NCBI GenBank assembly: GCA_040389965.1
Contig: JAZJZF010000023.1
Location: 1 to 64,000 of the forward strand
Origin: UBA4416 sp040389965
GTDB lineage: Bacteria > Bacteroidota > Bacteroidia > B-17B0 > Aurantibacillaceae
Length of the DNA stretch: 64,000 nt
Reading direction: 5' to 3'
Both the position numbers and the translations under genes were made by a program. Position 1 is the stretch's first letter. Each line of letters opens with the position of its first letter. This document shows, piece by piece, positions 1 through 9,726 of the stretch. The notes below the pieces were generated by a model. It had not been told where the DNA came from. It was given only the letters and a program-made list of their open reading frames with translations, and ran no database searches.

Positions 1-1
1 A

Positions 2-2029
2 ACCATTTCTATTAACGTAAGTGCTGCTCCAACTCTTACAGCCTCTATTACCAGTACAACAGTTTGTAGCGGAACACCTGTAACGGTAAATATGAGCGGT
101 GCAACCACTTATACCTGGTTGCCATCAGGCTCAGGTTCTTCAAGCGTATTAACACCTGCAGCAACGACGATATATAGTATAACAGGTTCTAACGGTGGCT
201 GTGCAAGTGCTGTTAAAACAGTAACAATAAATGTCACTACTACTCCAACGGTTGGGGTGAGTGCTTCGTCTGCATCTGTGTGTTCAAGTCAAACCACTAC
301 TTTAACGGCCAGCGGTGCTACAAATTATTCGTGGTTACCGGGTTCACAAACTACTACGGTTATTACGGTTAATCCTGCTTCTACTACTGTTTATACAGTA
401 ACCGGAAGCAATGGTAGCTGCAGTTCTACAAAAACCATTTCTATTAATGTAAGTGCTGCTCCAACTCTTACGGCTTCTATTACCAGCACAACGGTTTGTA
501 GCGGCACACCTGTAACGGTAAATATGAGCGGTGCAACTACTTATACCTGGTTGCCATCGGGTTCGGGCTCTTCAAGCGTATTAACGCCTGCAGCAACAAC
601 CATATATAGTATAACCGGAGCTAATGGCGGTTGTGTTGGAGTTGTTAAAACAGTAACTATAAATGTTACTACTACTCCAACGGTTGGTATCAGTGTTTCG
701 TCTGCATCTATTTGCTCAGGCCAAACAGCTACTTTAACTGCTTCTGGTGCCACAAACTATTCCTGGTTACCGGGTTCACAAACTACTACAGTTATTACGG
801 TTAGTCCGGCTTCTACTACTGTTTATACAGTAACCGGAAGTAACGGTAGCTGTAGTTCAACTCAAACAACAGCTATTACTATTGTATCAACTCCAAGCAT
901 TACACCTTCTATAACCAATACAACGGTTTGTAACGGAACACCGGTAACGGTAAACATTACGGGTGGGGCTACCGCTTATACATGGTTACCAACCGGTTCA
1001 GGTTCTTCAAGTGTATTAACGCCTGCTTCAACTACTATTTATACGGTAACGGGTAGTGTAGGAAGTTGCAACAGTGCATCTAAAACATTTACTATTAATG
1101 TTAACCCTTCACCAACTACAGGTGTTACGGCATCTTCATCTACATTGTGTTCAGGCCAAACAGTAACATTAACAGCGAGTGGCGCAACTGCTTATAGCTG
1201 GTTGCCGGGTTCACAAACATCTACGGTTATTGTTGTAACGCCATCTTCAACTACAACCTATAGTTTAACCGGTACAATTGGCGGTTGTAGCTCAAGTGCT
1301 AATATTACTATTAACGTTACAAGCACTCCAACTATTTCTGCATCGGTTACCAATACAAGTGTATGTAACGGCACATCTGTTCCGGTAAGTATGACAGGCG
1401 GCACAACTTACAACTGGTCGCCTGCAGGTGCAGGTTCTACATGTGCACTGGCTCCCACTTCAACTACTATATACACGGTGACGAGTACAGGAGGTTGTGG
1501 CGGTAATGCCGCTACGTTTACTATTACTATTCTTCCACCTCCGGTAATCACGGTTTCAGCAACGTCAACATTAATTTGTGCAGGCTCGTCTTCAACGTTA
1601 ACAGCTACCGGTGGTATTACTTACACATGGACCCCATTAACAGGTATAACCGGATCGGGTAATGTGGTAGTTGCTAATCCTACAACATCAACTGCTTATA
1701 CAGTTACAGGTCACAACGGAATTTGTCCGGGTAATCAAGTGGTAGTGGTAAATGTTAACCCTTGTACCGGTATCGAAAATTATACATCAGGAAACGAATT
1801 GATGGTATATCCTAATCCAAGTATTGGTGTATTTACTATTTCAAATATCGGTAACACAGGTAAACTGGATGTTTCTATAACTAATGCACTGGGGCAGGTT
1901 GTTATGCTTGAAAGCAGCAAAAACCCTGAAACCTTAGTATTGGATATGAGCTCTTTTGGCAGAGGTGTATACTACATGAAAGTACAAACGGCTAACGGAA
2001 CCAAATTGGTTAAAGTAGTACTCGAGTAA
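2..2029 (+). CDS. T9SS-secreted Ig-like repeat adhesin, 3' part
   Basis: The reading frame is open from the first bases of the window, so the N-terminus and signal peptide lie outside it. What is visible is a string of ~70-80 aa Ig-like modules. Each has a conserved Cys near its start (VCSG type), a Y-x-W core and a second Cys near its end (GSC or GGC), suggesting one disulfide per module. The protein closes with a ~75-aa T9SS type A sorting domain (MVYPNPS, later GVYYMKV, ending KLVKVVLE). At DNA level the first modules form a 432-bp (144-codon) near-identical direct repeat, at 1-432 and 433-864. By family the product is exported by the type IX system and attached to or shed from the surface, probably as an adhesin; no enzymatic domain is seen. 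It is followed by a strong terminator. Confidence 0.9.
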   Translation, partial: TISINVSAAPTLTASITSTTVCSGTPVTVNMSGATTYTWLPSGSGSSSVLTPAATTIYSITGSNGGCASAVKTVTINVTTTPTVGVSASSASVCSSQTTTLTASGATNYSWLPGSQTTTVITVNPASTTVYTVTGSNGSCSSTKTISINVSAAPTLTASITSTTVCSGTPVTVNMSGATTYTWLPSGSGSSSVLTPAATTIYSITGANGGCVGVVKTVTINVTTTPTVGISVSSASICSGQTATLTASGATNYSWLPGSQTTTVITVSPASTTVYTVTGSNGSCSSTQTTAITIVSTPSITPSITNTTVCNGTPVTVNITGGATAYTWLPTGSGSSSVLTPASTTIYTVTGSVGSCNSASKTFTINVNPSPTTGVTASSSTLCSGQTVTLTASGATAYSWLPGSQTSTVIVVTPSSTTTYSLTGTIGGCSSSANITINVTSTPTISASVTNTSVCNGTSVPVSMTGGTTYNWSPAGAGSTCALAPTSTTIYTVTSTGGCGGNAATFTITILPPPVITVSATSTLICAGSSSTLTATGGITYTWTPLTGITGSGNVVVANPTTSTAYTVTGHNGICPGNQVVVVNVNPCTGIENYTSGNELMVYPNPSIGVFTISNIGNTGKLDVSITNALGQVVMLESSKNPETLVLDMSSFGRGVYYMKVQTANGTKLVKVVLE

Positions 2030-2044
2030 ATAATAATATGAATT

Positions 2045-2079
2045 AAAAAGGCGCTGATCATACAATCAGCGCCTTTTTT
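2045..2079. terminator. Bidirectional rho-independent terminator
   Basis: A 9-bp perfect stem (GGCGCTGAT at 2050-2058 with its complement at 2065-2073) has a 6-nt loop, an A-run on the left and a T-run on the right. It can serve the adhesin gene on the plus strand and the response regulator on the minus strand. Confidence 0.9.
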
Positions 2080-2125
2080 GTTTCAAAGAATGTAGTGGGA
2101 ATAAGGAAGGTGAAATTTAAATAAT

Positions 2126-3017
2126 TTATACGGCGTTCAAGCGTTCTAAAAAAGCATCTTTTTTTCTTCTGCTTATTTCCAGTTGGGAGTTGTCGCTCAT
2201 GATCGCATAACCGCCATCTACCTTTAAAAAGCGAACAACATGATTCATGTTTATTAAATGATGGTGGTGAATGCGAATAAAATCGTTGGCAGGTAAAAGA
2301 TCTTCGTAATGCTTTAAACTGGCTGATACCATTAATTTTTTGCCCCCCGTTAAAAAGAAGACAGTATAGCTTCCATCGGCTTCACAGCGTATAATATCTT
2401 TAATATTTACAATTTCGTACGCATTGCCGGTTGGTAAGGTTATTTTACTGTAATTATCATCGGCGCGTTTTAAGTTTTGAATTAAAAACTGCAGATTTTC
2501 CATGCTTGGTATGCTTGTCGATTTTTCCGTAGTTGGAACCGAAATTGAGCTGAATCGACGCCTTGATGTCATCCGTCAGCTTGTAACTCGCATATCCGAA
2601 CAAGGCCGTGTTGTGAACGGGCACCGCAGCCACGTAAAACTGACTATTGGAGCTGNNNNNNNNNNTTTTCTGCAATACCTTTTCAATAGCCACTTTTAGC
2701 TCTTCAATATCAATAGGCTTTAATAAATAATCGCAGGCACTATATTTTATAGCTTTTAAAGCATGTTTATCTGTTGCAGTAGTAAAAATAATTTCAAATT
2801 TTAAACCCTGTACTTTTTCCAGCACATCAAAACCTGTCCCGTCAGGCATACTAATGTCCAGAAACACCAGGTCAGGTTGTAAGCTTTTAATCAACTCAAC
2901 ACCTTCGGCTACATTTTTTGCCTGTCCTACAAGCGTAACTTCAGTGAAGTTCTTCTTTATAAGATTAGCAAGCATTTCGCGGCTTTTTTGCTCATCTTCA
3001 ATTATTAGTGCTTTCAT
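2126..3017 (-). CDS. LytT-family response regulator (REC + LytTR), interrupted by assembly gap
   Basis: The N-terminal part (3017 down to 2666) is a receiver domain with acidic residues at 7-9 (EDE), phospho-acceptor D54 (in FLDISMPDG), T80 and K100. The C-terminal part (about 2503 down to 2126) is a LytTR DNA-binding domain (IIRCEADGSYT, FIRIHHHHLINMNHV). The two halves are in different frames because a 10-N gap and a foreign ~150-bp segment lie between them. Removing both would give an ordinary REC-linker-LytTR protein of about 240 aa. It sits 76 bp downstream of the propeller histidine kinase, the usual Bacteroidota LytS/LytT pair. I infer that the real gene is intact and the break is an assembly fault. 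Confidence 0.85.
2505..2655 (-). other. Foreign segment at scaffold join: TonB-dependent receptor-like fragment
   Basis: Read on the minus strand this stretch encodes residues such as VPVHNTALFGYASYKLTDD and IKASIQLNFGSNYGKI, which look like the last beta-strands of a TonB-dependent receptor, not like a LytTR regulator. By hand count its GC is about 50%, against roughly 35-38% around it. It abuts the N gap at 2656. The exact left edge is uncertain within about 10 bases. It is most likely a contig-end chimera from another organism. Confidence 0.7.
2656..2665. other. Assembly gap (10 N)
   Basis: Ten N inside the response regulator gene. The fixed length, identical at all four gaps in the window, marks a scaffold join of unknown true size. 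Confidence 0.99.
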
Positions 3018-3093
3018 GTTATTTGTTTTAGTGGTATTATGAGTTGTGGGAATGTGTTGAATTTCAAAAAACTTAAATTTAAAAAATTAATCC

Positions 3094-6078
3094 TTATTTT
3101 ATATAGGGTATAAATAAATCTACCTGGGTTCCAAGAGGTTCCTTTTGTGTATTATAAAGATCAGTGATATTAACACTTAAGTTCGATTGCTGAATTGTAT
3201 TTAGAATTTTTAATCTGTCTTTGGTTATTTTCATCCCTAATGATTTGTGTTTGTAGGCCGGTTGAAGGTTTTTTAAAGCCCTTGAAGCATCTCGTCCTAT
3301 CCCGTCATCAATAACGGATATTTTTATGAATTGATTAATAAGGCCTATTTTAATGGTAATGTTCCCGTTTCCGTTTTTAGGATTAATACCATGTAAAATA
3401 GCATTTTCAATATAAGGTTGTATCAGCATCGGCGGGATCTCATCATAATCGCCGTCAATTTCGTGATCTATTTTAATGCTATAATCAAATTTATTTTCGA
3501 ACCGCATTTTTTCCAACTCAAGGTATAAGGTCAATGCCTCAAGATCCTCATTAATCGTAACAGTTGGCTTATCCGAATTATTTAAGATAAGCCGGATGAG
3601 CTTAGCAAATTTATTAAGGTATTTGGCGGCCTCTTCGCTTTTACTATTGAGGATATAGTGTTGTATAGAATTTAAAGAATTAAATACAAAGTGAGGATTC
3701 ATTTGTGCACGCAATGCTTTTAATTCTGCTTTAGAAATTTCTACATCCTGCTCAAATTTTTCTTTTTGTTTTTTATTCAACTGGTTTAGTCTTACCCTGA
3801 ACACTAAAATAATAGAACCAACAACAATAATAACGCTACCTAATACAAACCACCAGGTTTTATAAATCGGAGGACTGATCTCAAATGAAAACTCCGTAGC
3901 TTCCACGTTCCAGATGCCCTCATTATTACAGCTTTTTACTTTAAATGTGTATTTTCCGGGAAGTAAATTATCATACTTTACAAAATTGATATCCGTATAT
4001 GGGCTCCAGGTATTATCAAAGCCCTCCAGTTTGTAAGTGTATAAAACCTTTTCGGGATTGGTAAGGCAAATGCCAATAAAATCGAAACTGATATTATTTA
4101 AAGAGTAAGGCAGTACAGAACCCCTGGCAAGCAGTGTATCCTTAAAAGAAAGTTTTATTTTGGTGATGTTTGTTTTCGACAGATTATCGTTTGGTACAAA
4201 TTCTTTTGGCGAATATTTAATTAATCCGTTTACAGTTCCAAACCATATGCTGCTGTCTGCATCTTCATAAACACCATGCGTATTAGATTCTACCCCACTA
4301 AACCCGTCAGTTTTGCCATACGATAAAATATCAATGATTCCATAATTTAATTTTTTAAGATCAATGCGGTTAACACCCTGGTTTGTACCTGCCCATAAAT
4401 AATGGTTGTCTTTGGTAATACCAATAGCATAAACCAATTCAGAGCTTAAGCCGTCTTTTTCGGAAATAACTTTATAACTATGTTTATTGGGGTTAAAAAC
4501 TAAAACACCATTCATGGTTGCTGCATAAATATTTCCTTCATCATCTTTGCAGAGATCAAGAGCCGTAGTTACCGGATCGGGCGATGATATAGATTGCCTT
4601 TTAAATTCGTCGCCTTCCAATTTAAAAAGCCCTACAAGGTATGTTCCTGCCCATATAGCACCTTTCGAGTCTTCCAAAATACACCAGGTATCATAACCAT
4701 TATTATCAATACTTACAGCCGGTAGTTTATAGTAGGTAGTCTCATACGAATTCCCTTTTTTCTTCATGGAACATAAGCCGTTTTTTCCGCCTATCCAGAT
4801 TAGGTTTTTACTGTCTTTGTAAAAGCAGTTAATTGGCGCTTGTAGCTTAAAGCCTTGTCCCGACTGCATGTTATGAAAGGATTCATTTTTAAGAACAGAA
4901 ATACCTTTATCAGTACCAAACCAAATACTGCCATCGTCCATAGGAAGGATACAGGCTACACGGTTATCTAACAGGCCTTCTTTTGTACTGTAATTTTTAA
5001 AAAATCCTTCCGAAAACTTATATACACCATTCGCTTCAGTACCAAGCCATAAATTTTTTTTCGAATCGCGGATAATCTGATATATAAATGCGCCTCCAAG
5101 CCCGTTTTGTCTGTCATACACGGCAAATCCCTTCCCTCTGAATTTGTATAAACCACTATGCGTTCCAATCCATAAATTGTCTTCATAATCGGTAAGTAAT
5201 GTACGTATGTGATTAGAATTGTTATCGTAACTAATGTTGTAATACGAAAATTCTTTTCCGTTAAAGCTTATCAGTCCTGATTTAGAGCCTATCCATACCA
5301 TTCCGTTTTTTTGATATAGTACACTGCTAATGTTTTCATCGATCAATCCGTTATTAACATGAAATACATTTCTTGTTTTTTTATTCATGTCAAGCAAGTA
5401 CAGTCCATTATCTGTTCCTACATAGATCTTATCATCCGGTGTAAATTGCGAAAGACTTGTAATGTTAACGCTATCAACCAGTAACTCAAATGTATGCAGA
5501 TGTTGTTTTTCTCTGTAAAGACCTTTATTTGTGCCAACCAGAACTCCATATTTTTCTGAATACGATAAACAGCTAATATTATAATCCTTGAAGAAAGGGA
5601 TCTGTATTACTTTTTTTCCATCCCATATACATAAACCCTTATTGGTTCCTGTCCATAAGCCAATCCGCGGATCAAGGCAAAAACTGGTAACATAATTGGA
5701 TGGCAACCCGTCTTTAACATAATAGTTACTGATCTGTCCGTCTATTTTATCGATCACACTTAAGCCATCGATAGTGCCTACAGTTATAAAATGAAACTGG
5801 TCTTCTATAATAGCATTTACATAGTGGTTTGCAAGCCCGTTTTTTGGCGAATAACTTTTAAACGTTTTCCCGTTAAACTTACTCAGCCCGCCGTAACCAC
5901 CACTCCATAAGTACCCTTTGCTATCCTGGTACATAGCAAATATCTGTACATAAGGTAAACCGTTCTCCACCGAATAGTTTTTGAAATTGTACTGTTGTGC
6001 CCCTGCTTTAGCAGCAAGTATCACCAAAAGGATAATACAAGGCTTCAGGAGTGAGATTTTATGTAAACGGTTTAGCAT
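3094..6078 (-). CDS. LytS-type sensor histidine kinase with two-component-regulator propeller
   Basis: This 994-aa protein has an N-terminal signal peptide (hydrophobic core at 12-26, then AGAQQ). A long series of ~40-45 aa propeller repeats follows (LWIGT, IWFGT and WAGT motifs, about 30-620), then a Y_Y_Y domain (about 660-730) and one membrane helix (about 740-758). The cytoplasmic His_kinase domain has H796 in MNPHFVFNSL, an N-box PYIENAILHG near 890 and a G-box DDGIGRD near 922. The sensor part is therefore periplasmic, as in one-membrane relatives of the hybrid two-component systems used for glycan sensing. It would phosphorylate the LytT regulator encoded 76 bp downstream. The ligand cannot be read from sequence. 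The neighbouring gene across the terminator is a T9SS adhesin, a possible but unproven target. Confidence 0.93.
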   Translation of the reverse strand: MLNRLHKISLLKPCIILLVILAAKAGAQQYNFKNYSVENGLPYVQIFAMYQDSKGYLWSGGYGGLSKFNGKTFKSYSPKNGLANHYVNAIIEDQFHFITVGTIDGLSVIDKIDGQISNYYVKDGLPSNYVTSFCLDPRIGLWTGTNKGLCIWDGKKVIQIPFFKDYNISCLSYSEKYGVLVGTNKGLYREKQHLHTFELLVDSVNITSLSQFTPDDKIYVGTDNGLYLLDMNKKTRNVFHVNNGLIDENISSVLYQKNGMVWIGSKSGLISFNGKEFSYYNISYDNNSNHIRTLLTDYEDNLWIGTHSGLYKFRGKGFAVYDRQNGLGGAFIYQIIRDSKKNLWLGTEANGVYKFSEGFFKNYSTKEGLLDNRVACILPMDDGSIWFGTDKGISVLKNESFHNMQSGQGFKLQAPINCFYKDSKNLIWIGGKNGLCSMKKKGNSYETTYYKLPAVSIDNNGYDTWCILEDSKGAIWAGTYLVGLFKLEGDEFKRQSISSPDPVTTALDLCKDDEGNIYAATMNGVLVFNPNKHSYKVISEKDGLSSELVYAIGITKDNHYLWAGTNQGVNRIDLKKLNYGIIDILSYGKTDGFSGVESNTHGVYEDADSSIWFGTVNGLIKYSPKEFVPNDNLSKTNITKIKLSFKDTLLARGSVLPYSLNNISFDFIGICLTNPEKVLYTYKLEGFDNTWSPYTDINFVKYDNLLPGKYTFKVKSCNNEGIWNVEATEFSFEISPPIYKTWWFVLGSVIIVVGSIILVFRVRLNQLNKKQKEKFEQDVEISKAELKALRAQMNPHFVFNSLNSIQHYILNSKSEEAAKYLNKFAKLIRLILNNSDKPTVTINEDLEALTLYLELEKMRFENKFDYSIKIDHEIDGDYDEIPPMLIQPYIENAILHGINPKNGNGNITIKIGLINQFIKISVIDDGIGRDASRALKNLQPAYKHKSLGMKITKDRLKILNTIQQSNLSVNITDLYNTQKEPLGTQVDLFIPYIK

Positions 6079-6334
6079 ACTCTATTACTAATGTATTAAT
6101 TTTAGAAGAGTTTCCCAGTTCTTTTTTGTAAATGGGCACCTTTAATGCATAACTGGTCATATAACCAGCCTTTATGGTTACCCCTGTCAAAAAGGCGCAA
6201 TATAGGTAAACATGACAAAGCGGGCAATAAATCGCTGAAAAATTGGCTGATTATCAATGAATTATTTAATAAAAATTATCACCCCAGTAATGGCGTATTT
6301 TTTGTACTTTCGTTAGCTTAAATTTAAACTCATT

Positions 6335-9300
6335 ATGCTAACGTTCCTCAAAAAGTTTTTCGGTACAAAATCCGAGAAAGATATTAAATCCATCCAACCT
6401 ATTGTAGAACAAATTTTAGAGATTTATCCAACTCTTAAAAATTTGTCTAACGACGAGTTAAGATCAAGGGTAGATGCTTTAAAACAAAAAATACAGGATT
6501 CCATTCAAAAAGAACAGGGCGAGATTAATGCGATTAAAGCGCGTGTTGAAAAAGAATACGATCTGGATGTAGAAACCAAAGAAGAACTATATAAACAGGT
6601 TGATGAGATTGAAAAAAGCATCACTAAAAAAATTGAAGAAGTTTTAAATGAGATCCTGCCTGAAGCTTACGCTATTTTAAAAGATACATCACGTCGTTTT
6701 TCAGAAAACGAAGAGTTGGTAGTAACAGCGAATGATTTTGATAAAAACTTATCACAAACCCATAAAAACGTTCAGATTAACGGAACTCAGGCTGCCTGGA
6801 AAAACAGGTGGATAGCTGCAGGTACTGAGGTTGTGTGGAACATGGTACACTATGATGTGCAGTTAATTGGTGGTACCGTATTGCATGAAGGTAAAATTTC
6901 GGAGATGGCAACGGGAGAAGGTAAAACCCTGGTATCTACCCTTCCGGTATTTTTAAATGCTTTATCCGGGCGCGGTGTGCATGTTGTAACAGTAAATAAT
7001 TACCTTGCCAAAAGGGATAGTGAGTGGAATGCCCCTTTATTTCAGTTTCATGGCTTAAGCGTAGATTGTATTGATAAACATGAGCCTAACACGGATGCCC
7101 GTCGTGCAGCTTATTTGTGTGATATTACTTATGGAACTAATAACGAGTTTGGTTTCGATTACCTGCGTGATAATATGGCCCGCGAAGTATCTGACCTCGT
7201 GCAGCGTAAACACAACTTTGCTATTGTGGATGAGGTCGATTCAGTATTAATTGATGATGCCCGTACACCTTTAATTATTTCAGGCCCAACGCCAACAGGT
7301 GATAAGCATGAATTCATGGAGTTTAAACCACGTGTCGAAAAATTATTGGCTGCACAAAAAGCATACGTTCAGTTATGCTTAACAGATGCCAAACGTTTAT
7401 TTGCCGAAGGAAAAGAGAAAGAAGCGGGAATTCCGTTATTGCGTGCTTACAGAGGTTTACCAAAGAATGGTGCGCTAATTAAATTTTTGAGCGAGCCCGG
7501 TGTAAAAGCCTTACAGCAAAAAACCGAAAACTATTACATGCAGGATCAACAAAAAGAAATGCATAAAATAGATGTGGAATTATTTTTTGTGATCGACGAA
7601 AAAAATAACACGGTTGATTTAACTGAAAAAGGAATTGATTTAATTACAACAAATAGCGAAGACACCGATTTCTTTGTGATTCCTAATGTTGGAGAAGGAA
7701 TAGCAGATCTTGAAAAAAGATCTTTTGAAGATCCCAAAGAAAAAATAGCCTTAAAAGAATCGCTGTTAAGAGATTTTAGTGTGAAAAGCGAACGTATCCA
7801 CACCGTAAACCAATTGCTAAAAGCGTATTCTTTGTTTGAAATTGATCAGGAGTATGTTATTGCTGAAGGGCAAATTAAAATTGTAGATGAGCAAACAGGT
7901 CGTATTATGGAAGGCCGCCGTTACAGCGATGGTTTACACCAGGCCTTAGAGGCGAAAGAAAATGTGAAGATCGAAGCTGCTACGCAAACATACGCTACTA
8001 TTACTTTACAAAACTATTTCCGTATGTATAACAAACTTGCCGGTATGACCGGTACTGCGGAAACAGAAGCACAGGAATTTTGGGATATTTATAAACTGGA
8101 TGTGGTTGTTATTCCTACAAACAGAGCTATTTCCCGTAAAGATGAGCAGGATTTGGTTTACAAAACCAAGCGTGAAAAATACAACGCTGTTATTGACGCT
8201 ACTGTAAAATTGGTAGAGGCCGGAAGACCTGTATTGATTGGTACAACAACCGTTGATATATCTGAATTATTAAGCCGTATGCTTAAACTGCGTGGCATTA
8301 AACACAACGTATTAAATGCTAAGTTACACCAAAAAGAAGCGGACATTGTAGCAGAAGCAGGGCAGGCGGGAACCGTTACCATTGCTACCAACATGGCTGG
8401 TCGTGGTACCGATATTAAGTTAGGCGCCGGTGTGAAAGATGCGGGTGGTTTAGCAATCGTTGGTACAGAGCGCCATGAGTCGCGTCGTGTTGACAGGCAG
8501 TTACGTGGTCGTGCCGGTCGTCAGGGAGATCCGGGAAGCTCACAATTCTTTGTGAGTTTAGAGGATAACTTAATGCGTTTATTTGGTAGCGAACGTATTG
8601 CAAGCTTAATGGATAGAATGGGATTGGAAGAAGGCGAAGTTATTCAACACTCCATGATCTCCAAATCGATTGAACGTGCTCAGAAAAAAGTAGAAGAAAA
8701 TCACTTCGGTACCCGTAAGCGTTTAATTGAGTACGATGACGTTATGAACGCGCAACGTGATGTTGTTTACAAACGTAGACGCCATGCATTGAACGGAGAC
8801 CGTTTAAGTATTGATATTGCTAACATGATCTATGAAGTAGCAGAAAGTATTGTCGTTGAATTTCATACTTCCCGCGATTTTGAAGGATTTAATTTTGAGT
8901 GCATCAAAAACTTCGGAATGGAATCGCCGTTTGCCGATAAAGAATTTATGAATGGCAAAGAAGATGATTTGATCCAAAAATTATTTGAACAGGCAGAACA
9001 ACACTATCGTATAAAATCGCAACAAATTGCAGAAACGGCGTTTCCTGTGGTAAAAGATGTGTATACAAATCCTAATAATAATTTTGAGAACATTGTAACG
9101 CCTTTTACAGATGGCCTGAGAAACATACAGGTTATGGCAAATCTTAAAAAAGCATACGATACACAGGGCAGGGAGTTGGTAGCAGTTTTTGAAAAAACGG
9201 TTATCCTGGCTATGATCGACGATTCGTGGAAAGAGCATTTAAGAGAAATGGATGATCTGAAACAATCTGTACAAAATGCATCGTTAGAGCAAAAAGATCC

Positions 9301-9640
9301 TTTGGTGGTATATAAACTCGAATCGTTTAACCTGTTCAGAGAAATGATTGCTAAAACAAGTAAAGACATTATTTCATTTTTAATGAAAGGTGGCTTACCT
9401 ATAGAAGGCAATGAGGCGCAGATACAACAGGCCCGCTTTACACAGGAACAGACACAACAACGCCCTAAAGAAAAACTGGTGGAAAGCAGAAGCGAAGATG
9501 AAGCGCAACAGCAACAACAGGAAATTCAAAAACCTAAACAACAACCTGTGAGAGTTGAGCAAAAAATCGGAAGAAATGATCCTTGCCCTTGTGGTAGCGG
9601 TAAAAAGTATAAAAACTGCCACGGAATAGGTGTGGTATAA
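6335..9640 (+). CDS. secA: Preprotein translocase ATPase SecA
   Basis: SecA is the ATP-driven motor of Sec export and feeds the T9SS cargo seen elsewhere in this window through the inner membrane. At 1101 aa it is longer than the 901-aa E. coli protein, as usual for Bacteroidota, with insertions in the N-terminal region and around 330-400. Walker A is MATGEGKT (191-198) and Walker B is DEVDSVLIDDART (from 299). The motif VI region GRAGRQGDPGSSQF is near 725. The C-terminal zinc-binding tail has CPCGSGKKYKNCHG, the SecB/ribosome-contacting element. A TACTTTCG element at 6305-6312, 22 nt before the ATG, resembles the Bacteroidota -7 box with one mismatch; no clear -33 box is seen. The gene is monocistronic, ending at a perfect palindromic terminator. 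Confidence 0.98.
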   Translation: MLTFLKKFFGTKSEKDIKSIQPIVEQILEIYPTLKNLSNDELRSRVDALKQKIQDSIQKEQGEINAIKARVEKEYDLDVETKEELYKQVDEIEKSITKKIEEVLNEILPEAYAILKDTSRRFSENEELVVTANDFDKNLSQTHKNVQINGTQAAWKNRWIAAGTEVVWNMVHYDVQLIGGTVLHEGKISEMATGEGKTLVSTLPVFLNALSGRGVHVVTVNNYLAKRDSEWNAPLFQFHGLSVDCIDKHEPNTDARRAAYLCDITYGTNNEFGFDYLRDNMAREVSDLVQRKHNFAIVDEVDSVLIDDARTPLIISGPTPTGDKHEFMEFKPRVEKLLAAQKAYVQLCLTDAKRLFAEGKEKEAGIPLLRAYRGLPKNGALIKFLSEPGVKALQQKTENYYMQDQQKEMHKIDVELFFVIDEKNNTVDLTEKGIDLITTNSEDTDFFVIPNVGEGIADLEKRSFEDPKEKIALKESLLRDFSVKSERIHTVNQLLKAYSLFEIDQEYVIAEGQIKIVDEQTGRIMEGRRYSDGLHQALEAKENVKIEAATQTYATITLQNYFRMYNKLAGMTGTAETEAQEFWDIYKLDVVVIPTNRAISRKDEQDLVYKTKREKYNAVIDATVKLVEAGRPVLIGTTTVDISELLSRMLKLRGIKHNVLNAKLHQKEADIVAEAGQAGTVTIATNMAGRGTDIKLGAGVKDAGGLAIVGTERHESRRVDRQLRGRAGRQGDPGSSQFFVSLEDNLMRLFGSERIASLMDRMGLEEGEVIQHSMISKSIERAQKKVEENHFGTRKRLIEYDDVMNAQRDVVYKRRRHALNGDRLSIDIANMIYEVAESIVVEFHTSRDFEGFNFECIKNFGMESPFADKEFMNGKEDDLIQKLFEQAEQHYRIKSQQIAETAFPVVKDVYTNPNNNFENIVTPFTDGLRNIQVMANLKKAYDTQGRELVAVFEKTVILAMIDDSWKEHLREMDDLKQSVQNASLEQKDPLVVYKLESFNLFREMIAKTSKDIISFLMKGGLPIEGNEAQIQQARFTQEQTQQRPKEKLVESRSEDEAQQQQQEIQKPKQQPVRVEQKIGRNDPCPCGSGKKYKNCHGIGVV

Positions 9641-9650
9641 TTATAAAGTA

Positions 9651-9700
9651 ATTTCAATAAAAAAGTCCCGCAGATATCTGCGGGACTTTTTTATTGAAAT
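9651..9700. terminator. 50-bp perfect palindromic bidirectional terminator
   Basis: The 50 bases are a perfect inverted repeat with 25-bp arms. The core GTCCCGCAGATATCTGCGGGAC (written in two halves: GTCCCGCAGAT and ATCTGCGGGAC) is flanked by A- and T-runs. It separates the convergent secA and DUF3494 genes and can terminate both. Confidence 0.92.
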
Positions 9701-9726
9701 AGGTTGAGCGGCTTTTAATTTGTGAT

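Noticed and set aside
541..753. Antisense open frames inside the repeat proteins (also around 31090-31728)
   Set aside because: They mirror the codon pattern of the sense genes, have no start context or homology, and occur because stop codons are rare opposite Thr/Ser-rich repeats.
1..2029. Regularly spaced repeats that might suggest a CRISPR-like or satellite array
   Set aside because: They are codons of homologous Ig-like modules in one long open frame. Unit length (432 bp) and near-identity of the intervals exclude a CRISPR.
2502..2699. 65-aa plus-strand frame across the first N gap
   Set aside because: It runs through the N run and the foreign insert, so it is an artefact of the join.
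9004..9411. Long minus-strand frames opposite the secA 3' region
   Set aside because: They lie wholly inside secA, encode low-complexity Cys/Phe/Ile-rich sequence and have no promoter or family resemblance.
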